From Elymus sibiricus (Eukaryota; Streptophyta; Magnoliopsida; Poales; Poaceae), in contig CM077675.1 of the NCBI GenBank assembly GCA_039707655.1, positions 416,887,162 to 416,951,161 on the forward strand: a stretch of DNA of 64,000 nt, in the 5' to 3' direction. Below the pieces are notes generated by a model. It did not search any database and had not been told where the DNA came from. It was given only the letters and a program-made list of their open reading frames with translations. A program made the translations under genes and the position numbers. Positions 35,515-47,337 of this stretch are shown piece by piece (position 1 is the stretch's first letter; every line of letters begins with the position of its first letter).

Positions 35515-36332
35515 GGGCGTGTTTGGTTACTTGGGTCAATTCAGGCTGCATCGTATCTGCTATGCTGGCTGAGTCTGGCCTGGTTGTACTAATGCAACGA
35601 GAGCCTTAGACGTGTGTTTGGTTGCCCGTAAGCCGTGGGATAGGTTGACCTTAGATCGTGTTTGGTAGGTTGTACAAGAAATCAGTGAGCAGACGTGATT
35701 ACTGACTACCATGCCAGACTCCGGCAAAGAAACAGCAGCAGTCGTGCCTCACCGTCCTGCAACCGTGTTTGTGGCGAGGGAGGATGGAAGGTGACCATGC
35801 GAGCCACCAGGCAGTGTGGCGGTGCCCCGGTGGTGGTGGCCGTGAGGCCATTGACGAGGCCGAGCATTGTGGTGGCGCTCTCACGTATGGAAGCTCGTCG
35901 GCCTCCTGTGCCCGACGGCTGCGCGCGTCGACGCCTTCCCTTCTAGCAGGCTGTGCGCCTCGACGCCTCCCCTACCTTGGACCGACGGTGCAAGAGCGAG
36001 CTCGACCGGCGGTGGCGGCGGGCTGGTGTGCTCTATCCGATCTGAAATCTGATGCGTGGTGAGAGACAGGGGAGGTTGCGGTGGCAGTTTCAATGTAATT
36101 TCAGAAAACATCAGGAGCGATCTCATATACCGTTTCGTTTAAGTCAAGGCGCGGGTGCAAGCGCTGGCCTGGCTCTAGAAAACGCCCGATTCCTGCGTTC
36201 CCCTCGACCTGGCTGAGAGGGCTACTTTTGCATCGGCCGGGCCAGGCTTAGCAGGCCACACAGGCTACCAAACGCACTGAAATTTGCATGCCAGGTGCGA
36301 GCCAGGTGCAATACAGCTAACCAAACACGCCC
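35515..36332. mobile_element. Harbinger-type MITE with GGGCGTGTTTGGTTA ends
   Basis: Perfect 15-bp terminal inverted repeats GGGCGTGTTTGGTTA / TAACCAAACACGCCC are flanked by the 3-bp duplication TAA (35512-35514 and 36333-36335). It is 818 bp with no convincing ORF. Near its left end the motif GTGTTTGG recurs (about 35612 and 35659). Confidence 0.85.
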
Positions 36333-36394
36333 TAACCGGGCCGATTGCCCGACATTTAAGACGGATTTGAAGTGGCTGGTTGTAGATGTTCTTA

Positions 36395-36816
36395 AACTCA
36401 ACCCAAAGTTACTACATCCATCTTGGTTTACTAGTTCCTCTCGTATTTTCTGTTATATTGTGATCATAATTTTAGCTAATAAAATAGAAGTTATACGTAG
36501 CAAAAATAATACCATTGAAAACTATATTTAAATACAAATAAAATAATATATATTTTTATGATATGCATTAACATTTTGCTAGTCAAATATATCACAAACT
36601 TTGACCTAAAATACTTTTGAGACTAATAAATAGGTACACCAAAAAAAGGGTCATGCGTAGCTATTGGGAAGTTTGAGACTAATAAATAGGTACATCCAAA
36701 AAATAAATAGGTACACCCAAAAAAAAAGGTCATGCGTAACTATTGGGAAGGGAAATGGGTACAGCAAAGGTTGTTTCTGAAATATTCGTCGTATGCGCAT
36801 GTCCGAGAGCCAATCA
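36395..36816. other. AT-rich spacer with a short direct repeat
   Basis: No gene is seen. Near 36623-36770 the phrase AATAAATAGGTACA occurs three times and GGTCATGCGTA twice, in A-rich surroundings. Confidence 0.5.
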
Positions 36817-37079
36817 GGGGAGCAACTAATTAGGGAGCACTCCCTCGGAAGTCTCCCAACGATCACTCCCACGCGTCGCCACTTGGCGCGTTCTCAGCCG
36901 CTGTCACATGTCACGTTCTAAGCGTTCCCTTCGGATTTTGTTTTTCTTATTTTTTTGCATGCGTTTTCGGCTTTTTAGATTGGTTTTTTTGGTTTTTTTT
37001 GGTGTTCCGGTTTTCACCGGTCTTTCTTACCTTTTGGATGAAAAATAAATAAATAAAAATGCGCGAGAAAAGGTGTTTT

Positions 37080-37470
37080 CTGTTTTTTTTCGCGAGAGGC
37101 ACGGTTTTGCTTTCGCGAGAGGCACGGCGGTGCCTCTCGAAAAGAAAAAAAACGTGTTTTCTGTTTTTTTTGGTGAGGCACGGTTTTGCTTCCGCGAGAG
37201 GCACAGTTTTGCTTTCGCGAGAGGCACGGCCGTGCCTCTTAGAAAGGGGGGAAAACGTGTTTTCTGTTTTTTTTTCTTTTCGCAAGAGGCGCAGTTTTGC
37301 TTCCGTGAGAGGCACGGTTTTGCGGAAAAAAAACGCGTTTTTCTCCGTGAGAGGTACGGTTTTGCTTCCGCGAGAGGCACGATTTTGCCTTCGCGAGAGG
37401 CACGGCCATGCCTCTCGGAAAGGAAAAAACGTGTTTTCTGTTTTTTTTCTATCGCGAGAGGCACGGTTAT
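37080..37470. repeat. Tandem GCGAGAGGCACGG repeat array
   Basis: About ten copies of a 25-40 bp unit alternate between a GCGAGAGGCACGGTTTTGCTT type and a GAGAGGCACGGCCGTGCCTC hairpin type, broken by A and T runs. Long frames on both strands (such as repeated ARGTVLLSREA or SKTVPLAEAK) are products of the repeat, not genes. Confidence 0.8.
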
Positions 37471-37640
37471 TCCCGTTCGATTTTTTTTCGGCAAAAAAAA
37501 GTTCGTTAAAATCTATCAACATGAGATCTAGTTTTGAGATCTCGACGCGAGAAACCCAACGGTCAAAACGGTTCGAGATTTGGACGCACGGTTTAAGAGA
37601 TAAAACGTTTTGAAAATACGAATTTACGAAAAAAGGAAAA

Positions 37641-38160
37641 CTCACAGGTTGCAACAAGTGACACACATGTGTGCGTCACTTGTCGCAACCTAAAAAAGTG
37701 GGAGTGATCTTTGAAAGGTGTACTCGTCAATTGGTGATTTCGGCTAACCAGCCTTCTCCTTCGCGCACATGTACGTACACCGTCCGACAACCATCATTGT
37801 CAAAGAAAAAGGCCCAACAACCACCACCAATTGGAACTTTATAATACTGTAATGGAGAAATTCTTTGGCATTTTTTTAGACTGAACAGCCAAACAATTAC
37901 TCGAGTAGTACATAGGAGACTGATTACAATCAGGTAACCACATTACTCGAAGGCTATCAAGAACATCACCAATCAGCAGAAAATCGCCTTCTCAAGGTTA
38001 TTTGTATTCCGACTCAGTCATGGACAGTTCAGAACAACACCAATCAGCAGAAAATCACCAATCAGTCGTAACCACATCACTCGAAGGCTATCAAGTTCAT
38101 GGCGCGATGGCGGTGCTGTTTGTGGTGCTCGTCGAAGGCGTTGGCAAGACAAGAGAACCC
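37641..38160. other. Spacer with a duplicated CACCAATCAGCAGAAAATC block
   Basis: CACCAATCAGCAGAAAATC occurs at about 37968 and 38039, and ACTCGAAGGCTATCAAG at about 37944 and 38079, a diverged duplication of about 70-130 bp. No gene is supported. Confidence 0.5.
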
Positions 38161-38206
38161 CTTTATAGTGATCTAAAAGATCTTATATTACATTACAGAG
38201 GGAGTA
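38161..38206. mobile_element. Stowaway/Mariner MITE fragment
   Basis: The phrase CTTATATTACATTACAGAGG followed by GAGTA resembles the right end of Triticeae Stowaway MITEs (TTATATTA..GGACGGAGGGAGTA). The left end is missing, so only a fragment remains. Confidence 0.6.
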
Positions 38207-38576
38207 TCATAATTGGGGTTAGGATTCTAAAAACTACCTGTCTTTCAAAAAGCACTAGTCGCTGAATCGCTAAGTTTTAAACAGGTTCATAACAAGGAGA
38301 GTTCACTTGTAAGTGTTTTCTTTAGAGAACGCCGGCTTTATTAATCAAGCATCAATATTACATAGAGTTCTCCGGATACAATCCGGAACATAATGGAAAA
38401 TACTAAGACTAACAGAATACATACATGATTTAGCTAAGTGTTGATTGTTAGCATCATAACCATTGACTGTAAATGGGCGAGAGAGCCCACCCAGCCCCTT
38501 AATAAAAAAAACAGCCCACGAACAAAAGTGTGGCCACGTGCGCCCGTTTGAGGACCGACTCGGTGGCCTCGCGAGG
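38207..38576. other. Spacer, nothing clearly recognised
   Basis: It contains CCGGCTTTATTAATCAAGC and an A/T-rich stretch that could be the antisense of a gene or LINE 3' end. No ORF or repeat boundary is supported. Confidence 0.35.
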
Positions 38577-38724
38577 AACGTGTTTGGTTACTGCATCGGT
38601 TATTTTCCGTTGCATACTTGTCTCAGGTGAACCTTATTGAGCTAATGCACTGTATTTGGTTATTCACATTGGTTGTGTTCATACTAGTGCACGTTGTTTG
38701 GTTACATGCAATGCAATTGTCTGG
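38577..38724. mobile_element. Harbinger-type element end fragment
   Basis: It starts ACGTGTTTGGTTAC and has internal GTTTGGTTA repeats (near 38650 and 38696). These resemble the left ends of the elements at 35515 and 41791. It stops where the next GAGCATC-type element begins. Confidence 0.5.
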
Positions 38725-38727
38725 TAA

Positions 38728-39477
38728 GAGCATCTACACCCGGACCCTTGATACCCGTCTCAAACGCCCGGGCACAAAAAATCGATCCAGTCGGGCGCCT
38801 CAAACGGGCCTCAAACGCCTGGGCTGACCGGCACCCCTCATATCCAGCCCAAATATGGGGCGGATATGGGGGAGCTCGGGCACGCCCGCCACGTCAGCCT
38901 GACGGCGTGGCCCCGCGCGGACTCGCCCGGAAACCCGAAGGTCCGACGGGCGCCTCGACCGTCGCCGCGGTATGAACGACGTGTGGCGCCGCTCCGGCTC
39001 GCCGCCCGAGGCCATAGCCGCTATTTAAGCCGGTCGGCGTCCCCCAGCCCTAGCACATCCACCTCCTCCCTCCCTTCGCCGCCACCCGAGCCCATCCGCC
39101 TCCTCTCCCCCGCTCTTCGGCATCAGTATGGTCCGCCGTAAGATCACCACCTACGCTCAGCTCACGCCGGAGCGCTGGATGCAGATCGAGGCGGAGATCC
39201 AGGCTCGGCGCGCCGCCCGCATCGTTGCGGGTCTTCCTCCAGACTCGCCGGAAACAAAGGAGGAGGTCCCGGAGGCGATGGAGGAGGACGAGACGGAGAT
39301 CCATGCTCCGGGCTTGAACATGGAGGAGAAGGAGGAGGTGCTGGAGGCGATGGAGGAGGACGAGCCCGAGATCCATGCTCCGGGCTTGAACATGGCGGAG
39401 GCGGAGGAGGATAGGAGTCGTCTGATCAGAGAGGATAGGTTACCAGTGACACGCATAAAAACAAACTAGAGCAGGAA
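38728..39477 (+). mobile_element. PIF/Harbinger-like element, left end and ORF, right end not found
   Basis: GAGCATCTACACCCGGACCC follows a TAA (38725-38727). The next 200 bp closely match the left 200 bp of the element at 32347 (shared CGCCTGGGCTGACCGGCACC-like block and the phrase CCCAAATATGGGGCGGATAT). An ORF follows at 39128-39469. No matching right end was identified. Confidence 0.6.
39128..39469 (+). CDS. 113-aa acidic ORF with TTYxxLTPE motif, Harbinger-associated
   Basis: The protein starts MVRRKITTYAQLTPERW, continues IQARRAARIVAGLPPDSP and then has two copies of an acidic unit of about 24 residues (EAMEEDETEIHAPGLNM and EAMEEDEPEIHAPGLNM). The N-terminal half is homologous to the minus-strand ORF at 34959-35129 in another Harbinger-like element. 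A TATA-like TATTTAAGCC lies about 100 bp upstream (39022). No known domain is recognised. It may be an accessory protein of this transposon group or a captured gene. Confidence 0.55.
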   Translation: MVRRKITTYAQLTPERWMQIEAEIQARRAARIVAGLPPDSPETKEEVPEAMEEDETEIHAPGLNMEEKEEVLEAMEEDEPEIHAPGLNMAEAEEDRSRLIREDRLPVTRIKTN

Positions 39478-39877
39478 TAACACACCAGAGTCACACATAA
39501 TAGTCTCTTTTGGAAAGAAAAAAATGTGCACATTGTTTTTCTTTTTTCGTAGATTCGTTTATTCAAAATGTTTTATCTCTTAAATCGTGCTTCCAAATCT
39601 CGAATCATTCTCACCGTTGGATTCCTCGCGTCGAGATATTCAAAACTAGATCCCATGTTGATAGGTTTTGAAAAACTATTTTTTTCACCGAGCGAAAAAA
39701 CCAAACCAGGAGCACATTGTTTTCCTTTCCGAAAGAGTCACGACCGTCCCTTTCGCGAAAACAAATCCGTGCCTTAAGAGAAAGTAAACCTGTGCCTTGA
39801 AGGAAAATACGCGCGCTCAGAGCATCCGCAAGTGACCCTTGCGGGGCTCCGAAGGAGTACTTCTCGTTAGTTGCTCC

Positions 39878-40314
39878 TAAAATTGTGGCGTGGCAGCCTG
39901 TGTCTTCGTGATTAATTGGACATCACACAATAAGAGAGGGAAAAGGAGCATTTTGTAAAGTACATCAATATACTGATCGTGGGGTATTGTTGAAGCTTTA
40001 GGGATAGGTTGTAAAATTGACACGGGTGACACTACCATCTAAACTAACATTGGAATATCATTGCGCAAAAAATTTGTGTGACATTCATTTGCTAAGACAT
40101 TCGAGTAAGTGGTGGAGCATGTCTCGATGGCACAGATCTGCCCATAGCCTTGCCATCTTAGATGCTGCACAAAGGAAGCAAATGAATAAAGAATGATGCA
40201 ATAGAACTATATGTAGCCAAATACTCCGGTCCACTTACAACCGGACGGTTACCGAAGTGACGAAGTCGGGAACGCAACAACCGGCCACCCGTTTGCACCG
40301 TTAGAAAACAGTCG
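39878..40314. other. Spacer without recognised features
   Basis: No ORF, terminal repeat or known motif is supported here. Confidence 0.5.
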
Positions 40315-40760
40315 GGCCTGTTTGGTTCTTGTCCTGGAGAAAACTAGCCTGGCCTGGCGTCTCCCTGACTTCTGCCTGGATCATGTTTGGTTCATGCCCT
40401 GAAAAGTGTGGTGCTAGCCTGGCCTGGAAAGCTGACGGCATGATTAGCCTGGGCTGAAAAACCAAGACAACCATTAGCCTGGTCCAGGCAACTGGAAAGG
40501 GACGCGTGGAACCAGCCTAAGGCTACTAATCATGCCTGGGTGAAGAAAAAGGCAAAGCATTGACCTGATGTGACGTATTTAAGACAACCTTTTCTCTTGA
40601 TTGGACGTACGTAAGTACCTACCAGGCGTGGTCACGAACCAAACAATATTGGCAAAAGGCTGCCTGGCCAGACACGAAAGCAGCAGTTCCCCAGGCCCAA
40701 GCCAGGCACTGGAATTTGTCAGGCATCCTTCCCAGGAAGGGAACCAAACAATCCTGGAGG
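40315..40760. mobile_element. MITE-like segment with TGTTTGGTTC ends
   Basis: CGGGCCTGTTTGGTTCTTGT at the left is partly mirrored by GGGAACCAAACAATCC at about 40739-40754. AGCCTGGCCTGG-type words recur inside in both orientations (CTAGCCTGG, CCTGGCCAG, CCAGGCACTGG), giving fold-back potential. No target duplication was identified. Confidence 0.45.
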
Positions 40761-40789
40761 TTCGTCGAGCGGATCCGGCTGAAAACCTC

Positions 40790-41506
40790 GTTCTCGATTT
40801 GTTGCCAAGACCGGCGATGGCAGCACTCTTTTGTGTCATTACCTTCTCGAAGGCATCGCCGTGGAGAAGCTTCAGACCTCTATCTGCTACCTCCCGGGGA
40901 AACCCTAGATCATTAGATCGGATGACGGCGGCGCTCTGGTGTCGTTTCCCCCTTGGGGGCGTCACTCTTGAAGGAGTACACGGGCTCGATGGAGCAGTGG
41001 ATGGCTTCTTTGGTGGAGTGGTGCTTCATCTTACACATTGATGGTGGCGCATCTCGGCGGCGTGGCGCAGTGGAGACTCGGTGTCCGATGCGCGGAGATG
41101 GACTCGCGCAGGAGGAGGACGATGTCTGGCGTCATGGTGGCGTCGATGGCAAAGAGGTATGGCAACGTCGGTGCGTTAGTTTCTGCTCTGAAGATGAATT
41201 GGTGGAAGACAGCGACGACGACACAAGAGAGTGCGTCGGACCGATTTGTACCACAAACCCAGTATGTGGATTGGTTGGGGCCTCCGGCTTTAGATGTTAG
41301 GCTTTGGTGCGATGTTTGTTTGGTATTAGGCTCGAACTATCGGCGCCCCTTCATCAAGTGGGTAGGAGTAGCGACAAATGTTGCTAAGATGGTGGCTTTA
41401 GACTACCTGATGTACTACTTGTAAGGTCTTTGTGAATAATTAATAAAATGGTTGCATGCATCGCCCAGATATAGAGGCCGTGATAATCCTCCTTTTCTAA
41501 AAAATC
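40790..41506 (+). mobile_element. Probable LINE 3' end or processed relic
   Basis: The stretch ends GTCTTTGTGAATAATTAATA, AAATGG, then a GATATAGAGGCCGTGATAATCC block and a short A-rich end (CTAAAAAATC). Many Triticeae LINE 3' ends read similarly (TAATAAA..GCAGAGGCCGGGG). No reverse transcriptase is present, so only a 5'-truncated tail is possible. A processed gene relic is the alternative. Confidence 0.35.
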
Positions 41507-41787
41507 AAACACATAGAACAATATTGTAACAACCGTGATACTCGACCGATCCTAAACGGACTTCAGTTGGCCACCACCGGCTGTCGTGCGTAGCCTCTCA
41601 TGGAGAACCCCTTGGGCCTTAAAGGGTATTGCATCTAGTTGATCAAAGGTCAGAAGTGCATTGCGTTGTGTGCTCCCCTGTCCAAGGGGGTGGAACAACA
41701 AGTGTCGACAGACCACGTGTGTCATTTTAGTGCACAATGTGAATAGCGGTCTATTGATTTATTATTACAACAAACACAAAGGGAAAC
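41507..41787. other. Spacer left of the large Harbinger element
   Basis: No gene or repeat boundary is supported. The last three bases before the TIR (CAA, 41788-41790) are the target duplication of the next element. Confidence 0.5.
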
Positions 41788-42332
41788 CAAGGACGTGTTT
41801 GGTTGCTCACATCTATTTTGCCTGCACTGCATGCTTGTCCTAGTTGGGTCTGATTGAGGAAACACAAGCTATAATCAATATGTGCATATTGTTTGGTTGC
41901 TTGCTGAAAGGACGTGGATGTCGCCTAGAGGGGGGGGTGAATAGGCGCTTTAAAATAATTACGGTTTAGGCTTGAACTAATGCGGAATAAAACTAGCGTT
42001 TAATTAGTCAAGCACAAAACCTAAAACAACTAGGCTCACCTATGTGCACCAACAACTTATGCTAAGCAAGATAAACAAGTAAGTAATAGCAAGATATATA
42101 GCATCAAACAATATAGCTATCACAAAGTAAAGTGCATAAGTAAAGGGATCGGGTAAGAGATAACCGAGGCACGAGGAGACGATGATGTATCCCAAAGTTC
42201 ACACCCTTGCGGATGCTAATCTCCGTTCAGAGTGGTGTGGAGGCACAATGCTCCCCAAGAAGCCACTAGGGCCACCGTAATCTCCTCACGCCCTCACACA
42301 ATGCAAGATGCTGTGATTCTACTAAGGGACCC

Positions 42333-42440
42333 TTGAGGGCGGTCACCGAACCCGTACAAATGGCAACCCTTGGGGGCGGTCACCGGTACCCGTACACTTT
42401 GGCAACCCTTGGGGGCGGTTCACCAGTACCCGTACAAATT
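42333..42440. repeat. Three tandem copies of a GGCAACCCTTGGGGGCGGTC unit
   Basis: The unit (about 36-40 bp), which also contains CACCG..CCCGTACA, occurs almost three times. It lies in the solo LTR. Confidence 0.8.
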
Positions 42441-43017
42441 GCTCGGGGCAATCTCCACAACCTAATTGGAGACTCCGACGCTTGCCCGGAGCTTTACACC
42501 ACAATGATTGAGCTCCGAGACACCACCAACCGTCTAGGGCGCCAAGGCACCCAAGAGGAACAAGCTCTAGGGTGCTCAAACACCCAAGAGTAATAAGCTT
42601 CTCAAACTTGACTTCCATGTATCACCGTGGAGAACTCAAACCTATGCACCAAATGCAATGGCAAGGGCACACAAAGTGCCCAAGTCCTTCTCTCCCAAAT
42701 CCCACCACAACAACTAATGCTATGGAGGAAAAAGAGAGGAAGAACGAAGAAGAACACGAAGAACTCCAAGATCAAGATCCAAGGGGTTCCCCTCACAAAG
42801 AGGAGAAAGTGATTGGTGGAAATGTGGATCTAGATCTCCTCTCTCTTTTCCCTCAAAAACTAGCAAGAATCATTGGAGGGATTGAGAGTTAGCAAGCTCG
42901 AAGAAGGTCAACAATGGGGGAAGAACACGAGCTCAAAGGATTGGGAGCAATGGGGAAGAAGACCCCCTTTTATAGGCCTCCCCAAATCCAACCGTTATGT
43001 GCACAGGTCGTGCACAA

Positions 43018-43380
43018 GCGGTACTACCGCTCGGCTGAGCGGTACTACCGCCCGCACGGTAGTTTTTAGGGAAAACGTGCAAAACGGCAGAAACCTCGAG
43101 GCGGTAGTGCCGTCGGAGCGGTACTACCGCCCTACCCAGCGGTACTTCCGCTGGGATGCAGTAAGACGCCAGACCCCAGAAATAAGCGGTAGTAGAAGCG
43201 GTACTAGAGAGCGGTAGTACCGCGCGGGCGGTACTACCGCCCTACTACCGCCCACTACTACTGTCCAGAAAACCACCCTGATCAGAGAACAAAATATAAG
43301 TGGAAGTAGCAGCAGTAGTACATAGCGGAAGTACCGCCCAAGCGGTACTACCATGGTACCAAGGGTACTACCGCCTGTTC
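43018..43380. repeat. Cluster of palindromic GCGGTAnTACCGC motifs
   Basis: Exact GCGGTACTACCGC or its complement occurs at 43018-43030, 43039-43051, 43117-43129, 43211-43223 and 43228-43240. Near-matches lie at 43101, 43138, 43325 and 43365. Each can form a 6-bp stem around one central base. It lies within the solo LTR. Confidence 0.85.
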
Positions 43381-46300
43381 AGAGAAAAACAGCTCTGGCA
43401 CTAAAACTGTCATAACTTTCGCATAAGAGCTCCGAATTGAGCAAACTCAAGCTTGTTGGATAGCACATGACAAGTACTATCCTAAGAAGAGGCAGCATGA
43501 AAATGCCAATGATATAGAGAGGTGAAACCTCTATCAATGAAGAACCGGTAAAAACTCCAACATTGAAAACATCATAGAAAATGCATATGGACTCCGTTTT
43601 CGATGAACTTGAGCTTGTCATGAAGCTGACCATAAGCTCAAGAACCCACATAGAGAAAAGCCAACCAAGAACCAAGAAAGATGATGATGCCAAGAATGCA
43701 ATGGTTTGAGCTCTCAACGAACGATACGATCAAGCTACTCACTTGACAGCCCCCCTTGATAGTACGGCTACCGATCCTATAACCCGGTCTCCCAACTACC
43801 ACCCCCTATCAAGGTCAAACCTTTGCCTTGCGCATAGTCCACTTGAGCTAGATGATGACGATCTTGTCCTTCTCAAGATGGACCACCTTTCTTGATTGCG
43901 TTGGCTCGATGAAGACTAGTTGATTGCTCCCCCATACTCCACTATTGTCACGCCCAAGATGCGGTCCTATCCCTATTAAGGCTTGCGGCCTCGATGGGGA
44001 TAGAAGCGCATCTCGTCGTTCGCAAGTACAGTAAAACATTGCATACATGTAGGAAGAGATGAGTATATGAGTTGGCTTACACTCGCCACAAGCTATATTA
44101 CAAGTTCACACAAGTTATTCATATATCATCCAGAAGACAGGGTCCGGCTACGGACAAAATCAAACGATAAAAGAAGCAATGAAAAACTGTCTTGCTATCC
44201 CAGGATCACCGCCACGAAGCTCCCTACTCGTCTGGATACGTAACATACATACGCCTACTCTCTTCATCGTACTCCCACTGGAGCTGAGTCACATCATCTG
44301 GCACGTTCTCATCAACACCTGTACCTGTATTGTTGTAATCTGTGAGCCACAGGGACTCAGAAATCTCATAACCCGGGTATCGAAACTATGTAAGCCTTTG
44401 GGTAAGGAATTGGTTAAGTGGTGAGGCTGCAGCAAGCGCTAAGCATGTATTTGATGGCTAGCTTACGAGAACATGAATGTAAATATGGTGCCTACGTATG
44501 ACGGTCGTGAACTAGCATGATCACTAAGTGATCCTGAACACCTACTTACGTCAATCATAACCCCACCGTGTTCTCCCTCGGTTCATGTACACGAGCAGAG
44601 ACAGTCACGGTTACGCACACAGTTGGTGTATTTTATTTGAGTTTACTTCAAGTTTACTATAACCGGGTGTTAAACAAACTTCCAAGTTGCCACGTAACCG
44701 CGGGCACGGCTTTCCGAAAAGATTTAACCCTGCAGGGGTGCTCCAACTCATCCATCACAAACTAACCACACGCCGCGGGAATAACCTCGACCACGAATCT
44801 CGTGATCTTCCTAGGCAATTCCACTGGAAAACCGCAACCTCGAGATAGCCCAAAGAAAAATCGGAATTTCTCGCGCAAGACATTCGAGAAAGGTAAAACA
44901 AGTACAGCAAGACCGCCCGACGTGTCGATGAACCCGATAAGAGCCGCGTATCTCGTTCTCAGGACACGACAGATGAGCGATGGTTACCACGCCAATCACC
45001 GAGTTGCCCCGGGCGGCGTTAATAAGCTGCTCTGCGTTGGACCAACACTCATGAGGAGCATTGGCCCGGGTTGTTGATTAATTATCCACGGGGTAGCTAT
45101 GCCCTATGCAATTTTATTAGGTTGTTTAGCAAATGTAGTACCAATGTTGGGTCTTGCCAGACAAGTTTTAATCTAAAACGAATGGTCAAGGGGGTCCCCA
45201 TAATAACCCCGAGCATGTTAGGAGCGCAAAATATGTAATATAACACCGGTACTCGGAACTAGTGCGGCAAAAGTGGAACAAAACACTGAGCAAAAGGCCA
45301 AGCCTCCCACCGTTGCCAGATATATATGTGCATTAATTTAAATAGCAGTAAATAGAGTGATATAAACAAAATCCATGTTGACACATGGAAAACTTGCACC
45401 TGCAACTAGCAACGCTATAAGATAAGGGCTGAGCAGCGGTAACATAGCCAATCAATGTTTGCTAGGTGGTGGAGGGGTTAGAGGCTTTCATGGCAAATTA
45501 GAAGGCTGACAGTCTAAGTGGTAGGTAACGAAACATAGCGGTAAAAGCGAGACATCTAGCAAGGCAAAAATAGTGTCGGGATCCGGGTATGATCATCTTC
45601 CCTGTTGGTTCTTCAGAGGAACAAAGAGCTGGGTCCTCGTAGTTGTACTCTCCGGGATCCTCGTACTCAGGCTCAACACTCGCGTCTACCCAAAGAGAAC
45701 AACACCAAATAAACATACAAACAAGGTGCAATGCACAAACAAGATGATGCATGATCCATTTGAAGTATTTAATATGGCAACCCTAAGCTAGTCATGTTTC
45801 TCATGCACTTATTAAGTTCTTTAGTATTCTGGACAGAACCTCAAGTTTAGTTAGTTGAACATGCATGATCATGGAAAATATGAATGCTTCATGCAAAATT
45901 GATGCAAATGCATATGTAGAACGTTGCAAACGGAGTAACGTAGCTCACGGTACACTCCCGGCAAGGTACGAACGTTAACGGAGGCAAAACACAAAGAGGA
46001 AGGCCATGGGCTATTCCTTGGTATCCCAAGGATGCCACTAGATAGGAAATGAAAATCTAGCAATAATAGAGCTAAATATCAAGCAAAACTATGGAGTATA
46101 GCTCCCACAAGTCACAAAACATTCAAACACACAATCTGTCCACAAACAGCAACATGGCATCTTGCAACACACATAACAAGAGCTACAGCAAGTTTCAAAC
46201 CACAACCAAAGCATGTACAGAAACTATACAGCATGCTTAACAAATCATCCATCTACACAAAATTGAAAGGAAGCATGGATCAATAGCAATGAAGCTCACA

Positions 46301-47337
46301 AGATGGCATGTTGAATCAGTTTTTAGGGACTTAGTGAAAATTGCAGTTTTATAGAATCTGAGTTAACCAGATGGCATATTGACAACATTATTTATGTATT
46401 CTAGAGGGCATTTCATGGCATGAAAATTAACAGGGTGATAGAGGGCAACATCTACAACAAAACACTAGCACTGAGCATGAGCTAAAACATCACAGATCAC
46501 ATGGTAGCATCCCCTAAACATGGCATGAAAATAACTACAGATTCTCAGACTTAGGCAAATTTCACTAAGAGAATAGCAGCAGTTTTTTTAACAGGATGAC
46601 ATATTGAGCAACGAAATTATCTATGATGCAAAACCTCTTTTCACAAACTAATTGCACATGATGATAGAGGGTAACTTGCACCACAATTCATGTCATTAAG
46701 CCATACTCAAAGGAACAAAGGAATCATGGGAATCATCAAGACAATATGCTATCATGTTAACAGATTTCCAACACTTGGCAATATTTTTGGGCATGTGAAA
46801 ACAGAATTTTAGTGGCATGTTTGCATCAAGAATCCCACACATAACATGATCTAACATGGCAAGCAAAATACCATGGGCGAGAGCACACCCAAATGAACAT
46901 CTTTCATGTTGGCAAGATCGTCAAATCATGCAAGAATTAATTCATACAAAAATAACAAAATGCCACCTCATCACAAATTAACATTTTTACAAAGTTGCTC
47001 AAATGACAGATACAAAGCCACCATTGGATTCCTGGGATTTTTCTACCCCAAAATCATGTATCACACTCCTATATTACTGTAGGGAAAAACTCCCATAATT
47101 GCATTCACAAAATGACATAGCCACTTGAGCGGTCAAATAAGGCATGTACTAGGATGCTGACAGATTTGGAAACAGACAAATCTGGCAATATCCCTAAATG
47201 GAAAATCATTGAAAACATTGGAAAAACAACACAAACAAAAATAAAATTAAAAAAACAAGGACCCACCTGGCAGTGAACCAGGGGCCCTGGACCCACTGTC
47301 ATACACATATCAAATAAATTACATGGAAATCTAAAAT

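Larger units (their letters stand above)
34452..36391. mobile_element. Second PIF/Harbinger-like element, abutting the first
   Basis: It begins GAGCATCCGCGGACCC directly after the TTA at 34449-34451 and ends GGTTGTAGATGTTC before TTA at 36392-36394. The two ends are diverged inverted repeats. It contains the small ORF at 34959-35129 (minus) and a nested 818-bp MITE. Without the nested element and its duplication it is about 1.12 kb, non-autonomous. Confidence 0.7.
36817..39877. mobile_element. Candidate fold-back element with long diverged inverted arms
   Basis: GGAGCAACTAATTAGGGAGC near 36818-36837 is matched in reverse by sequence ending GTTAGTTGCTCC (39866-39877). Inside, 37500-37640 and 39540-39690 are clear inverted copies (shared wording ATCTAGTTTTGA, CTCGACGCGAG and TTTAAGAGATAAAACG on one strand or its complement). 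The interior carries other fragments. No target duplication was recognised, so the boundary and class (possibly Mutator-like) are uncertain. Confidence 0.5.

Noticed and set aside
36947..37613. Frames of 155-239 codons on both strands
   Set aside because: They arise from tandem GCGAGAGGCACGG repeats and A/T runs.
43018..43380. CRISPR-like repeats
   Set aside because: Repeats are short palindromes with irregular spacing inside a plant LTR; no cas genes are present.
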